The notes under the pieces were generated by a model. It saw only the letters and a program-made list of their open reading frames with translations, was not told the DNA's origin and did not search any database. A stretch of DNA of 64,000 nt, taken from the NCBI RefSeq assembly GCF_902459735.1, contig NZ_CABPRV010000001.1, forward strand, positions 1 through 64,000, read 5' to 3'. A program made the translations under genes and the position numbers. Below, piece by piece: positions 53,353 to 62,937 of the stretch (positions are counted from its first letter, which is position 1; every line of letters begins with the position of its first letter). This DNA is from Pandoraea capi. GTDB taxonomy: Bacteria; Pseudomonadota; Gammaproteobacteria; Burkholderiales; Burkholderiaceae.

Positions 53353-54739
53353 CGTTGACAGTCCCTTCTGAAAGAATGAGGAGTTGCTCCCGGCGCGGGC
53401 CGAGCCCGATGCCTGCGATGCGGCAGGCCGTCGCCGTCTGCACGGCCGAGACGAACGCCTGAAGCGGCAATGGCAGGCGGGCAATGTCGGTCACATCGTC
53501 GGGAAGTTCGTCGAACGCGGGGAAGTGATACATCGCGGCGGCATGCGCGCCGCCCTCACCCTCGCTCTGCGGCATGAGCACCGGAATCTCTGCGTCGCGT
53601 GTGCCGGAGAAAAGCGACAGGCAGTCGCACTTGTTGAGATACCACTCGTTCACCCCGTGGCGCTCGATGACCTCGGCAAGCTCGGCGACATCGAGCCGTC
53701 CCAATCGTCGTGGACGCCCGCTCCCGGTGCCGTATTCGTTCGTCAGCATGCGCAGCGCCACGCCGACATCGAATTCATCTTCGGACCGGAGCAGTGCCTG
53801 CGGGTCGAAGCGGTCCCGCTCCTCGCGCCAGCCGATACCGCGCAGCGCGGCGTCGGCGCAATAGCGTGACGAGCGCTGCGCACCGAATTCGGTGCGAAAC
53901 GGCCCGGCGCCGACACGTGACGCAATGGCCTTCGCCACGCCGATGGTCTTGCGGTGATATCGCACCGGCAGATCGCCGCCGACGAAGGCAAACGCCGGGG
54001 CGGTGTGGCTGGATGTCACGTACGGCTGCTGTCCGCCGGTCACATCCAGCATCACCGACTGCGCGCCCTCGAAGAGCACACGCGCGCCGCGCTGGACATG
54101 CCGCGTCATCCACCGCGCATCCACCACCCCGACGCTCGGCTTGAGCCTCGCCCACGCCGCGCGCATGCTGGCGATGACGCTCCCGGTCGCCGCCCTCGCG
54201 GCGGGGGTGTCGTCATGCGTCGCGGCGTAGCGGGCCATCTGCTCGAATGCGCCCGCCTCGTCTGCCACCAGGTCGCGAAGCTGCACGACCGTTCGCACGC
54301 CGCCCTGCCATCGCAGCGACAGATCGGCATAGCACGGCCCGATGCCGTTACCGGTCGTACCGATCTGCGCGCCGTGTCGGGCATCGAAGTCGAGATGCCA
54401 CGGCTGGATGACCGCGCATTGCTCGCTCACATGGAGCCGCCCGTCCAGCGAAGCACCGGTACTGCGCAGCGCGTCGAGTTCGTCAGCCAGCTTGACGAGG
54501 CTGACCACGCACCCCGAGCCGATGTACATCAGCGTATGCGCGTGGAACACCCCCGAGGGCACCTGCGCGAGACGGGCGCTCCCCGTCGGCGTCGACACGG
54601 TGTGCCCGGCATTGGCCCCGCCATTGAAGCGGGCGACGATGTCGTAATCCGCCGCCAGCCGGTCGACGATCTTGGCCTTCCCTTCGTCGCCGTATTGCAG
54701 GCCGACGAGGACGTCGGCATATCCGGCGCGCGCGTTCAT
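53342..54739 (-). CDS. Adenylosuccinate synthetase-like ligase (PurA paralogue)
   Basis: 465 residues, longer than PurA (about 430). PurA motifs kept: LQYGDEGKAKIVD (catalytic Asp18, P-loop Lys21), FNGGANAGHT (His46), FEGAQ (226ish), the aspartate loop GTGSGRPRRLGRLD (336-350) and guanine-binding NKCD (369-372). Differences: GTTGNGIGP has Asn131 where PurA has the Arg that reaches the partner subunit's IMP; a segment of about 35 extra residues precedes NEYG; and the region after FEGAQ is divergent (MLDVTGGQQPYVTSSHTAPAF). I infer GTP-driven ligation of aspartate or a like amine to a non-IMP acceptor. ATGA overlap with ridA upstream. Confidence 0.85.
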   Translation of the reverse strand: MNARAGYADVLVGLQYGDEGKAKIVDRLAADYDIVARFNGGANAGHTVSTPTGSARLAQVPSGVFHAHTLMYIGSGCVVSLVKLADELDALRSTGASLDGRLHVSEQCAVIQPWHLDFDARHGAQIGTTGNGIGPCYADLSLRWQGGVRTVVQLRDLVADEAGAFEQMARYAATHDDTPAARAATGSVIASMRAAWARLKPSVGVVDARWMTRHVQRGARVLFEGAQSVMLDVTGGQQPYVTSSHTAPAFAFVGGDLPVRYHRKTIGVAKAIASRVGAGPFRTEFGAQRSSRYCADAALRGIGWREERDRFDPQALLRSEDEFDVGVALRMLTNEYGTGSGRPRRLGRLDVAELAEVIERHGVNEWYLNKCDCLSLFSGTRDAEIPVLMPQSEGEGGAHAAAMYHFPAFDELPDDVTDIARLPLPLQAFVSAVQTATACRIAGIGLGPRREQLLILSEGTVNDDA

Positions 54740-55200
54740 GAGACGAGAGAGAAAGTCGCTTCGACTTCGACCGGCGCGTTGAAGGGCAAACTCGCCACGC
54801 CGATGGCGATGCGGGCATGCTCACCCGCTTCCCCGAAGATCTGCGTGAGCAGTTCCGACGCCGCATTGATGATCGACGGCGCATCGGCAAACCCCTCCGA
54901 CGTCGCCACGAAACCGCCGACCCGCAGCACGCTCTCGATGCGGTCGAGTTGCCCGTTGGTCGCCAGATGCGCCCAGCCCAGCACGTTGAGCACGCACAGC
55001 CGTGCGGCATGCCGCGCGTCGTCGACCGACACGTCGGCGGGTACCTTGCCGGTGCAAACGGGAACGCCCGCGCGCACGGGCAACTGCCCCGACACGATGA
55101 GCGTATTGCCGTGGACCTTGAAGGGACGAAAAGCCGCGGGCGTTACCTTGAGATTGGGTAATTCCAGCCCTGCGGCTGCGATACGTTCGTAGATGTTCAC
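54736..55200 (-). CDS. RidA-family protein (YjgF/UK114, cd02199-like)
   Basis: 154 residues: LPNLKVTPAAFRPFKVHGNTLIVSGQLP, ADVSVDDARHAARLCVLNVLGW, FADAPSIINAASELL and ARIAIGVASLPFNAPVEVEATFSL (in pieces). The Arg that binds the imine/enamine substrate carboxylate in RidA is present (Arg130). GTG start at 55200 with GGAG five bases upstream; the in-frame ATG further up is less family-like. It overlaps the purA-like start (ATGA). RidA proteins hydrolyse reactive enamines/imines, which suggests an amine-generating or amino-acid step in this operon. Confidence 0.88.
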   Translation of the reverse strand: MNIYERIAAAGLELPNLKVTPAAFRPFKVHGNTLIVSGQLPVRAGVPVCTGKVPADVSVDDARHAARLCVLNVLGWAHLATNGQLDRIESVLRVGGFVATSEGFADAPSIINAASELLTQIFGEAGEHARIAIGVASLPFNAPVEVEATFSLVS

Positions 55201-55331
55201 GTCATCTCCACAATGAAGCCGCCACCGTGGCGGCACATTCATTCTGGAGGATCGAATGCGCCCGAATTGTCGGGCTGACGCAAACGTATGTCGCGCTTAC
55301 GCCAACTAGCGACGATGAGTCCTCACCGGCA

Positions 55332-56114
55332 TCAGGTGTCTTTCGGCCGGAAGAATTCGGTCGGCGTGCAGCCGAGCGCCTTGCGGAACATGGCGCTGAA
55401 CGCGCTGGTGCTGTCGTACCCGAGCGACGACGCGATGTCCGTCACCGGACGCTGCGCGCTCAGCATCTGCACCGCGACGAGCAGCCTCGCCTGCTGACGC
55501 CAGCGTGTGAACGTCATCCCCGTCTGCTCGGGAAACAGACGGATGATGGTGCGCTCGCTGGCGCCCACGACCTTGCTCCACGCGCACACCGACGTCTCTT
55601 CTGCCGGGTTCGCGAGAATCCACCGGCAAATGCGTGCGATGCGCTCGTCTGACGGCATGGGCAGGTGAAGCGGTTCGATACTGAGCGGACGGATCTCGTG
55701 AAACAGCAGATCCACCACGACCGCATCGCGGCTGCCCAGCGCATATTCGACAGGCATACGCGCGACGGCGGAAATGAGTTCGCGCAGCAGCGGCGACACG
55801 GACACGACGCAACAGTCGCTCGTATGCAGGGGCAACCGATCCGCGTCGAAATAGAGGGTGCGCATCTCGATGGCGCCCACCGCCTGCATGCAGTGCCGCA
55901 CGCCGGGCGGCACCCAGACCGCGCGCAGCGGCGGCACGACCCAGGTGCCCTTGGCGGTCGTAACGACGATGGAGCCCGTGATGGTGTAGATGAGCTGGCC
56001 GCGAACGTGCTCGTGATAGTCGATGAAAAATCGATCCGGCAAGTCGCGCGCCATGCCGCCGACGGGCCGCGCAATCTGCTGATAATCGTCCCGGTCTTCA
56101 CTCTTTCCGAACAT
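55332..56114 (-). CDS. AraC-family regulator
   Basis: 260 residues: N-terminal cupin (FFIDYHEHVRGQLIYT, WVVPPLRAVWVPPGVRHCMQAVG) typical of the small-molecule-sensing AraC group, C-terminal double helix-turn-helix ending DIASSLGYDSTSAFSAMFRKALGCTPTEFFR. It lies 131 bp upstream of the ridA-purA-nimA operon on the same strand and is divergent from the hydrolase gene, so it may control both. Confidence 0.9.
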   Translation of the reverse strand: MFGKSEDRDDYQQIARPVGGMARDLPDRFFIDYHEHVRGQLIYTITGSIVVTTAKGTWVVPPLRAVWVPPGVRHCMQAVGAIEMRTLYFDADRLPLHTSDCCVVSVSPLLRELISAVARMPVEYALGSRDAVVVDLLFHEIRPLSIEPLHLPMPSDERIARICRWILANPAEETSVCAWSKVVGASERTIIRLFPEQTGMTFTRWRQQARLLVAVQMLSAQRPVTDIASSLGYDSTSAFSAMFRKALGCTPTEFFRPKDT

Positions 56115-56239
56115 GGCGTAACCTCGGCATACCTTGTCACTTGTTCGCGCGCCGCGTCGTCGCGCCTCTCTTAGATTCGGAATTTGCGTCGCGATGCTGC
56201 GGCGTGAAATCGACTTCCATTCCGATTAGTGAGGCTAGC

Positions 56240-57106
56240 ATGCCGGTTTACCGTTCGTTTGATCAAGAGGCACTGGATCTGCAATACAACGTTCGTGCGG
56301 GGATTCCCGATCATCTCGATATCTTTGCGCGCTGGGCTCGCACCGGCGAAGCCTTTCGTCGTGCCAACGCGTTCAGGGAAGACATCGCGTACGGCGAAGA
56401 CGCGAAACAGACCTATGATCTGTTCCCCGCACAGCAGGCCGGACGACCCACGCTCGTCTTCATTCACGGCGGTTACTGGCAATCGCTGGACAAGTCCGAC
56501 TTCAGTTCGCTTGCAGGGCTGTATCAGACGCACGACATCAACTTCGTGGTCGTGAACTATCGGCTTGCGCCGGACGTGCGGATGGGAGACATCGTCGAGG
56601 ACAATCGTCAGGCGGTACTGCATCTTTATCGCAATGCCGCGTCGCTCGGCATCGAGCGCGATGCCCTGTTCGTCTGCGGGAGTTCGGCGGGCGGTCACCT
56701 GACGGCGGCACTGGCCGGCACGGATTGGGCCGCCTACGATGCGCCCGCCAATCTGATCAAGGGCGCTTGCGCCATCAGCGGGCTTTACGATCTGGAGCCT
56801 ATCCGTCTGTGCTATCTGAACAAGGCGGTTCAGCTCGATCGCGGTGAAGTGATGGATTTCAGCCCGATTCACCATCTTCCCAAAGTGCCGCTGCCGTACA
56901 TCCTCAGCGTGGGTGGCGACGAGTCGGACGAATTCCATCGGCTACAGGCGCAGTTTCAGACGCTGCTGGACGACCACGGCCTGAACGTCAAGATCGCGCG
57001 TCAGCGCGACGGGCATCACTTCGATGCCGTCGACCGCGTGGGTCAAGCCGGTAACGAACTGTCAGACGCCATTCTCGAGATGATCGGCGTGACGGCTCGC
57101 CCGTAA
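56240..57106 (+). CDS. Alpha/beta hydrolase (arylformamidase-like)
   Basis: 288 residues. HGGYW at 76-80 forms the oxyanion turn, GSSAGGH at 147-153 gives nucleophile Ser149, VGGDESDEF supplies the acid and RDGHHF the His. The HGGYWQSLDKSDFS region is like the alpha/beta-hydrolase kynurenine formamidases, so an N-formyl or other amide/ester substrate is plausible. GAGG precedes the ATG at 56240. Divergent from the AraC gene; convergent with cobF (4 bp gap). Confidence 0.85.
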   Translation: MPVYRSFDQEALDLQYNVRAGIPDHLDIFARWARTGEAFRRANAFREDIAYGEDAKQTYDLFPAQQAGRPTLVFIHGGYWQSLDKSDFSSLAGLYQTHDINFVVVNYRLAPDVRMGDIVEDNRQAVLHLYRNAASLGIERDALFVCGSSAGGHLTAALAGTDWAAYDAPANLIKGACAISGLYDLEPIRLCYLNKAVQLDRGEVMDFSPIHHLPKVPLPYILSVGGDESDEFHRLQAQFQTLLDDHGLNVKIARQRDGHHFDAVDRVGQAGNELSDAILEMIGVTARP

Positions 57107-57109
57107 CCG

Positions 57110-57877
57110 TTACGACGCGCGTCTGCGCAGCAGATAGGTATCCATGATCCAGCCGTGCGTGCGGCGTGCCTCGTCGCGCACGCGCTCGATCTCGTCCATG
57201 ACGTCGCGCAGACGTCCGGAGATCAGGATCTCGTCGGGTGTGCCGACGTAAGCACCCCAGAAGATGTCGAGATCCTCGTGCGCGAGATGCTTGTACGAGT
57301 GTTTCGAATCGAGCATCACGACGACGGTATCCACGCCCTTCGGAAAGCCGTCGACGATGCCGCGTCCGTTGGTGATCTCGATCGATCGCCCGATCTGGTT
57401 CAGCGGAATGCGATGTTGCGCAGCGAGCGCCTGCACGCTGCTGATGCCGGGGATGACGTCGAACGTGAAGGTGTCGTTGCCCTCGGCACGAATGGCGTCG
57501 AGAATGCGGATCGTGCTGTCGTACAGCGACGGATCGCCCCACACGAGGAACGCGCCGACTTCGCCGTCCTTCAATTCGTCGTCGATCAGCCGTTCGAAAA
57601 TTGCCTGCTTGTCGCGATTCAGTTCGTCGACGGCCGAGCGGTAGTCGGCATCCGATTCGTCGCGCCGACGCTCCGGACTCGTGGCTTCCGCAATCCGGTA
57701 GTCCCGATCCTTCACGAACCGCTCGATGATGTGCCGGCGCAGTGCGATCAGCTTCTCCTTCGCGACGCCCTTGTCCATCACGAAGAACACGTCGGCGCGG
57801 TTGAGCGCGTCGATGGCCTGCACCGTCAGGTAATCGGGGTTGCCGGCGCCAATGCCAATGATGAGGACGTGCTTCAT
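57110..57877 (-). CDS. cobF: Precorrin-6A synthase (deacetylating) CobF
   Basis: 255-residue SAM methyltransferase adding the C1 methyl with loss of acetate, making precorrin-6A; specific to the aerobic cobalamin route. Motifs: VLIIGIGAGNPDYLTVQAIDAL, GAFLVWGDPSLYDSTIRIL, FDVIPGISSVQALAAQH (in pieces). The ATG overlaps the cobM stop (ATGA). Last gene of the minus arm. Confidence 0.94.
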   Translation of the reverse strand: MKHVLIIGIGAGNPDYLTVQAIDALNRADVFFVMDKGVAKEKLIALRRHIIERFVKDRDYRIAEATSPERRRDESDADYRSAVDELNRDKQAIFERLIDDELKDGEVGAFLVWGDPSLYDSTIRILDAIRAEGNDTFTFDVIPGISSVQALAAQHRIPLNQIGRSIEITNGRGIVDGFPKGVDTVVVMLDSKHSYKHLAHEDLDIFWGAYVGTPDEILISGRLRDVMDEIERVRDEARRTHGWIMDTYLLRRRAS

Positions 57878-58632
57878 CGCCCGATCTCCTGTTGCCGGGC
57901 CGTCGCGCCCAGCGTGGAATACAACGACGAATCCGCAAAGCCGTCGGCGGCCAGCACCTGACCGACCAGAATGAGCGCCGTACGCTCGATCCCCGTCTGA
58001 CCGACCTTGGTTTCGATGTCCGCCAGCGTGCCAGTCACACGGGTCTCGTCCGGCCAACTGGCGCGGTACACGACCGCAATCGGGCAATCGTCGCCGTAAT
58101 GCGGCTTGAGTTCGGCGACGATCCGCGCGAGATGCCGTACGCCGAGGTGAATCGCCATGGTCGCGCGGTGACGCGCCAGATCGCCCAGCGCTTCGCCTTC
58201 CGGCATGGCCGTCTTCGTTGCATAACGCGTGAGGATCAGCGTCTGGGAGATGCCCGGGAGCGTGAGTTCGCAGCCGAGCGTCGCCGCGCAGGCGGCCGTT
58301 GCCGTCACCCCCGGCACGATCTCGTACGGGATGCCGAGCGCGCGCAGCCGCCGGATCTGCTCGCCGATTGCGCCGTACAGCGACGGATCGCCCGAATGCA
58401 CGCGGGCGACGTCCTGCCCTTGCGCATGCGCCTCGGACAGCATCGCCACGATGGCGTCGAGATCGAGGTCGGCAGTGTTGACCACGCGCTCGGCCGTATG
58501 ACCGGCCAGCACGGCGTCGGGCACGAGCGAACCCGCGTAGAGAATTACCGGACACGTGCGAATCAGACGCTGCCCCTTGACCGTGATCAGGTCAGGGTCG
58601 CCCGGTCCGGCGCCAATAAAGTAGACCGTCAT
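57874..58632 (-). CDS. cobM: Precorrin-4 C11-methyltransferase CobM
   Basis: 252 residues: VYFIGAGPGDPDLITVKGQRLI, VLYAGSLVP-type segment (ILYAGSLVPDAVL), ARVHSGDPSLYGAIGEQIR, YEIVPGVTATAACAATLGCELTLP (in pieces). Adds the C11 methyl to precorrin-4. Fourteen bases separate it from cobK. Confidence 0.95.
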   Translation of the reverse strand: MTVYFIGAGPGDPDLITVKGQRLIRTCPVILYAGSLVPDAVLAGHTAERVVNTADLDLDAIVAMLSEAHAQGQDVARVHSGDPSLYGAIGEQIRRLRALGIPYEIVPGVTATAACAATLGCELTLPGISQTLILTRYATKTAMPEGEALGDLARHRATMAIHLGVRHLARIVAELKPHYGDDCPIAVVYRASWPDETRVTGTLADIETKVGQTGIERTALILVGQVLAADGFADSSLYSTLGATARQQEIGR

Positions 58633-58646
58633 GCTTCATTCCCTCG

Positions 58647-59399
58647 TCAGGAGGTCGGGTTGTGTTGGATAGGCGCCCCGGCTCGCCACGCATCGAGTGC
58701 GGCCAGCAAGGCGTCTCCCGTCTCGAACGTGCGATCCGCCTCGACGACCGGGGGCCGCGCCAGCATCACCACGGGCAGGCCGCGTTCACGCGCCACGTCG
58801 AGCTTCGCCTCGGTCGCCGCGCCGCCGCTGTTCTTGCTGACGACCACGTCGATGTCATGCTGCGCGAACAAGGCGCGCTCGCTCTCGTGTGTGAAAGGAC
58901 CGCGTGCGCCGATCACGAGGGCTTGTGCGTTGCCCGGATGATCGTCGAGACAGCGCACGACCCAGCGCTGATGCGCGGGGATCGTGTTCAGATGGTTGAG
59001 CGGCTCGCGTCCCGAAGTGAATAACGGCCGCGAGAAGGCTGCGAGGGCATCGCACATGGCGGGCCAGCCGTGCACCGCACGCCAGTCGTCGCCCGGCCGG
59101 GGTTGCCACGGCGCACGGCGCAGTGCCCACACCGGCACATCGCAACGTTGCCCGGCAGTGCGCGCGTTGGCGCTGATTTGCGCGGCGTAGGGATGCGTGG
59201 CGTCGATCAGCAGCTCGACGCTCTCGGTAACGAGATAGTTCGCGAGCCCTTCGCTACCGCCGAAACCGCCGACACGGACCTCGCACGGCAAGTCGTCCGG
59301 TACGCGGCCGAGTCCGGCCAGACTGTAGACGTCGTGCGACGCGAGTTGGCGCGCGAGCTTGCGGGCGTCGCCGGTGCCACCGAGCAGCAGAACGCGCAT
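58647..59399 (-). CDS. cobK: Precorrin-6A reductase CobK
   Basis: 250 residues: nucleotide-binding start [19 protein letters not shown], then VRVGGFGGSEGLANYL, LLIDATHPYAAQISANA, and VVSKNSGGAATEAKLDVARERGLPVVML (in pieces). NADPH-dependent reduction of precorrin-6A. The ATG at 59399 overlaps the cobL stop (TGATG) and has AAGGGA ten bases upstream, so I prefer it to the GTG at 59402. Confidence 0.94.
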   Translation of the reverse strand: MRVLLLGGTGDARKLARQLASHDVYSLAGLGRVPDDLPCEVRVGGFGGSEGLANYLVTESVELLIDATHPYAAQISANARTAGQRCDVPVWALRRAPWQPRPGDDWRAVHGWPAMCDALAAFSRPLFTSGREPLNHLNTIPAHQRWVVRCLDDHPGNAQALVIGARGPFTHESERALFAQHDIDVVVSKNSGGAATEAKLDVARERGLPVVMLARPPVVEADRTFETGDALLAALDAWRAGAPIQHNPTS

Positions 59400-60655
59400 C
59401 ACGACAGCGTCCCTTCAGGTGCCGCGCCGGGATCGTCGGACGGCTTGATCGCTTCGAGCAGTGTGATCGGCAGCGCCGCCCGCCAGGTATCGAACCCGCC
59501 GAGCGGCCGGGCTTCGCTGATGGCCAGACGTGTCAGCGTGCCGCCATGACGCTCGCGCCAGTCGACCAGCGCCGCCTCGCTTTGCAGTGTCACGGCGTTG
59601 GCGACGAGGCGGCCGCCCGAGCGCAGTCGCGACCAGCACAGGTCGAGCACACCCGGCACCGTCACGCCGCCGCCGATGAAGATCGCGTCCGGCGCGGCAA
59701 GTCCCTGCAAGGCCTCGGGCGCACGTCCCGCCACCAGTTCCAACCCGGGCACGCCCAGCGCCTCCCGATTGTGCGTGATGAATGCCTGACGCTCGGGCGA
59801 CGCTTCGATGGCGATGGCGCGACATGCCGGATGCGCGCGCATCCATTCGATGCCGATGGAACCGGAGCCTGCACCGACGTCCCACAACAGTGCGCCCGGA
59901 TACGGCGCCAGACGCGCCAGTGTGATCGCGCGCACGTCGCGCTTGGTCAACTGGCCGTCGTTCAGGAAAGCGTCGTCGGGCAGACCGGTCGCCAATGGCA
60001 GGGAGCGGCCCGTGTCGGCACGACACGTGAGCGCCAGGAGGTTGAGCGCCTCGACCTGCCGGTCGCCCCAGTCGGCGGCAACGGCATCGATGCGCTGCTC
60101 GCGCAGCCCGCCCAGCGATTCGAATACGCTCATGTGCGTCGGGCCGAAACCGCCGGCGCACAGCAGGGCGGCGACATCGGCAGGCGATGCGCCGTCGCGG
60201 CTCAGCACCAGCAGCCTCGCGCCATCTCGCAGGTGCGCGTTCAGTGTGGCGAGCGGCCGCCCGACGAGCGAGACCGTCGGCACATCCTGCAACGCCCATC
60301 CGAGCCGGGCGGCGGCCAGCGACAGCGACGACGGCGCGCCGATCACATGCATCTCGCCCGACGGAAGACGACGGGCCAGCGTTGCGCCTACGCCGAAGAG
60401 CATCGGATCGCCGCTGGCGAGCACACAGACGCGGTGGCCGCGCCATGCCAGCAGCGGCTCGACGTCGAACGGCCTGGGCCACGGTTCACGTCGCGCGCGC
60501 AGGCGTGGGGGAAGCATCGACAGATGGCGCGCGGCCCCGGTCACGATCTCGGCGTCGAGCAGAGCGCGACGGGCGTTGCGGCCCAGACCGGCAAACCCGT
60601 CCTCCCCTATGCCGATCACCGTCAGCCAGGGCGTCATCGCATCGCCGGTCGTCAT
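59399..60655 (-). CDS. cobL: Precorrin-6B methyltransferase (decarboxylating) CobL
   Basis: 418 residues, bifunctional. N-terminal CbiE-type half ([64 protein letters not shown]) methylates C5. C-terminal CbiT-type half ([38 protein letters not shown], in pieces) methylates C15 and decarboxylates. AGAGGA seven bases before the ATG at 60655. First gene of the minus arm. Confidence 0.95.
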   Translation of the reverse strand: MTTGDAMTPWLTVIGIGEDGFAGLGRNARRALLDAEIVTGAARHLSMLPPRLRARREPWPRPFDVEPLLAWRGHRVCVLASGDPMLFGVGATLARRLPSGEMHVIGAPSSLSLAAARLGWALQDVPTVSLVGRPLATLNAHLRDGARLLVLSRDGASPADVAALLCAGGFGPTHMSVFESLGGLREQRIDAVAADWGDRQVEALNLLALTCRADTGRSLPLATGLPDDAFLNDGQLTKRDVRAITLARLAPYPGALLWDVGAGSGSIGIEWMRAHPACRAIAIEASPERQAFITHNREALGVPGLELVAGRAPEALQGLAAPDAIFIGGGVTVPGVLDLCWSRLRSGGRLVANAVTLQSEAALVDWRERHGGTLTRLAISEARPLGGFDTWRAALPITLLEAIKPSDDPGAAPEGTLS

Positions 60656-60709
60656 TCTCGATCCTCTCTCCATCCCTCGTTCACGGCCGTAAAATCGGGG
60701 CCGGAAACC

Positions 60710-60735
60710 GCAAAGCAGGCATAATACCGCTTTGC
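60710..60735. promoter_or_regulatory. Inverted repeat between cobL and cobG
   Basis: GCAAAGC (60710-60716) / GCTTTGC (60729-60735) with a 12-nt AT-richer spacer containing ATAAT, in the divergent region of the cobalamin arms. Candidate operator or promoter element. I see no B12-box sequence, so no cobalamin riboswitch is evident here. Confidence 0.5.
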
Positions 60736-60838
60736 TGAAGCCCCCCGGGGCCCTAGAGGACACGACGGCAATGCGACAGCCGCCGCGACCGCCCGCACAG
60801 ACGGCCGTGCCACGGTCGCGCCTGCCATTCATCGAACC

Positions 60839-62314
60839 TTGGATCTCGTCTCATTTCCCTCTCCCCGGCCTTCGGCCTGCCCGGCGCTCGGACGCATCGT
60901 GGCCAGCCGCGACGGCGGGCTATGCCGGGTCAAACTGCCCGGCGGGAAACTGAGCGCCACACAGGCCATCGCGATTGCCGAAGCCGCCCGGACGTTCGCC
61001 ACCGGTGTGATCGAGCTGACGAACCGTGCGAATCTTCAACTGCGCGGTGTGCAGGCAGGCGCCGAAGCCGCGCTGCATCGACGGCTGATCGACGCCGGAC
61101 TCGGGCCACATGTCCAGCGCTGCGCCGTTGCAGGGGACGATAGCCGCGAACTGACCGGCGACGAAGATTTGGCCCGGCAAACCGCCGTTGCGGACGACGT
61201 GCGCAACCTGATGCTCAGCGCCACCGCCGGCTGCGACGCAGGCGCGCTGTACGACACCACGCCACTCGCCGATACGATCCTCCTCCGGCTGGAAAACGAA
61301 CCGCGCTTCGCGGCGCTGTCGCCGAAATTCTCGGTGCTGCTCGACGGCGGCGAACACCTTGCCGCGCTCGATCATCCGCATGACATCTGGCTGTCGCCGA
61401 TGGCGGCCACCGTTGCCAGCGAACCGATGTTCGCACTCGGTTTCGCTGGCTATCCGCTCACCACGCCCACCACGCCCGGCGGCGCCATCGCAGCGGTTCG
61501 GGCGAGCGACGTTCCCGCACTGGTGCACGCGTTGCTGCACACGTTCATCGATCTGGCTGACGACGACCACAAACGGATGCGCGACCTGTTGCGGGTGCAC
61601 CGCGCTGACGACGTCGCCGATCGCGCCGCAGCGCGCGCCGGGGTCACGTTGCATCGCGACGCAGCGGTGAGCGGCTGGCAACGCGCGCCGGCGGATCCGC
61701 TGCGCCGGTTCGGCGCATGGCCGCAGCGCGATGCCGATGCAAGCCGGTGGCACGTCGGCGCGCAGGCGCCGCTCGGACGCCTCAACGCCGCCACCTTGCA
61801 CGCCATCGCGATGCTGTCGCGCTCACATGCGCAAGACAGTTTCCGCGTCACGCCGTGGCAAGGTCTGCTGATCACTGACGTCGCCGAGCGCGATGTGGCG
61901 CAGGTCGAGCGAGCCCTCGACGGTCTCGGCATGATTCGCCACGCACACACGCCACTGGGTCGCATGATCGCCTGCGCTGGATCGACGGGATGCGCCAAGG
62001 CGCTCTCCGACACGAAGGCCGACGCGCGTGCACTGGCCGAACGTCTGCAAACCGGTGTCGAAGTTCACGTCAGCGGCTGTGTCCGCTCGTGCGCGTCGGC
62101 GCATCGCGCGCCGTGGTCCTTGCTTGCTGTCGGCCCGGGACAGTACGACCTATACCGCGACGCGGCGTCAGACGTAGCCCCCCTCGACCACATCGACACC
62201 CCCGGCACTCGCCGGGACGGCGCCGCCCGCTTCGGCGCGCGCGTCGCCACTCACCTGACGCTCGAAGCGATTGCGCTTCGACTCAACTCGCAAGACCGGA
62301 TTGCCCAGCCATGA
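60839..62314 (+). CDS. cobG: Precorrin-3B synthase CobG
   Basis: About 491 residues of the NIR/SIR-fold oxygenase CobG, catalysing the O2-dependent ring-contraction preparation at precorrin-3[28 protein letters not shown] opens the conserved part; [4Fe-4S] cysteines are [18 protein letters not shown] and [10 protein letters not shown] (in pieces). The frame opens only at a TTG (60839) without a ribosome site, while an ATG at 60771 with GAGGA ten bases upstream is in another frame; the annotated 5' end may therefore contain a frameshift or a sequence error. The cobH ATG overlaps its stop (ATGA). Confidence 0.88.
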   Translation: MDLVSFPSPRPSACPALGRIVASRDGGLCRVKLPGGKLSATQAIAIAEAARTFATGVIELTNRANLQLRGVQAGAEAALHRRLIDAGLGPHVQRCAVAGDDSRELTGDEDLARQTAVADDVRNLMLSATAGCDAGALYDTTPLADTILLRLENEPRFAALSPKFSVLLDGGEHLAALDHPHDIWLSPMAATVASEPMFALGFAGYPLTTPTTPGGAIAAVRASDVPALVHALLHTFIDLADDDHKRMRDLLRVHRADDVADRAAARAGVTLHRDAAVSGWQRAPADPLRRFGAWPQRDADASRWHVGAQAPLGRLNAATLHAIAMLSRSHAQDSFRVTPWQGLLITDVAERDVAQVERALDGLGMIRHAHTPLGRMIACAGSTGCAKALSDTKADARALAERLQTGVEVHVSGCVRSCASAHRAPWSLLAVGPGQYDLYRDAASDVAPLDHIDTPGTRRDGAARFGARVATHLTLEAIALRLNSQDRIAQP

Positions 62315-62937
62315 TTGATTATGTCCGCGACGGACAGGCCATCTACCGCGAATCGTTCGCCACGATCCGCGCCGAAGCCGACCTCTCGCGCATCCCTGCC
62401 GACCTCGAAAAGCTCGCCGTTCGCGTCATCCACGCGTGCGGCATGGTCGATATCGTCGATGCCCTGCAATTCTCGGACGGCGCAGGCACGGCCGGACGCC
62501 ACGCCCTGCGCGCCGGTGCTCCGATCCTTTGTGACGCCAACATGGTCGCGCACGGCGTGACCCGCGCCCGCCTGCCCGCCGCGAACGATGTCGTGTGCAC
62601 GCTCACCGATCCCGCCGTGCCGGAACTTGCCCGCACGATGGGCAACACACGCTCGGCAGCGGCGCTGGAACTGTGGCGACCGAGACTTGAGGGCAGCGTC
62701 GTCGCCATCGGCAACGCGCCGACCGCCCTGTTTCATCTGCTCGACATGCTTGATCAGGGCGCGCCGCGTCCCGCGCTGATCCTCGGCTTTCCGGTCGGCT
62801 TCGTCGGCGCCGCCGAGTCCAAAGCCATGCTCGCGGCCGACAGTCGCGGCGTGCCGTACGTCATCGTTTCAGGCCGCCGAGGCGGCAGCGCCATGGCGGC
62901 GGCGGCCATCAACGCTCTGGCATCGGAGATCGAATAA
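62311..62937 (+). CDS. cobH: Precorrin-8X methylmutase CobH
   Basis: 208 residues: [43 protein letters not shown] (catalytic His in HACGM), [26 protein letters not shown] and the [15 protein letters not shown] segment. Moves the methyl from C11 to C12 to give hydrogenobyrinate. Chained to cobG and cobI by overlaps (ATGA; TAATG). Confidence 0.95.
   Translation: MIDYVRDGQAIYRESFATIRAEADLSRIPADLEKLAVRVIHACGMVDIVDALQFSDGAGTAGRHALRAGAPILCDANMVAHGVTRARLPAANDVVCTLTDPAVPELARTMGNTRSAAALELWRPRLEGSVVAIGNAPTALFHLLDMLDQGAPRPALILGFPVGFVGAAESKAMLAADSRGVPYVIVSGRRGGSAMAAAAINALASEIE

Noticed and set aside
53342-54739. PurZ-type (phage diaminopurine) synthetase
   Set aside because: PurZ is shorter and lacks the catalytic Asp that is present here in GDEGK; no phage context.
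60656-60838. Cobalamin riboswitch upstream of the cob genes
   Set aside because: Expected in this context, but I could not find a B12-box-like sequence on either strand.
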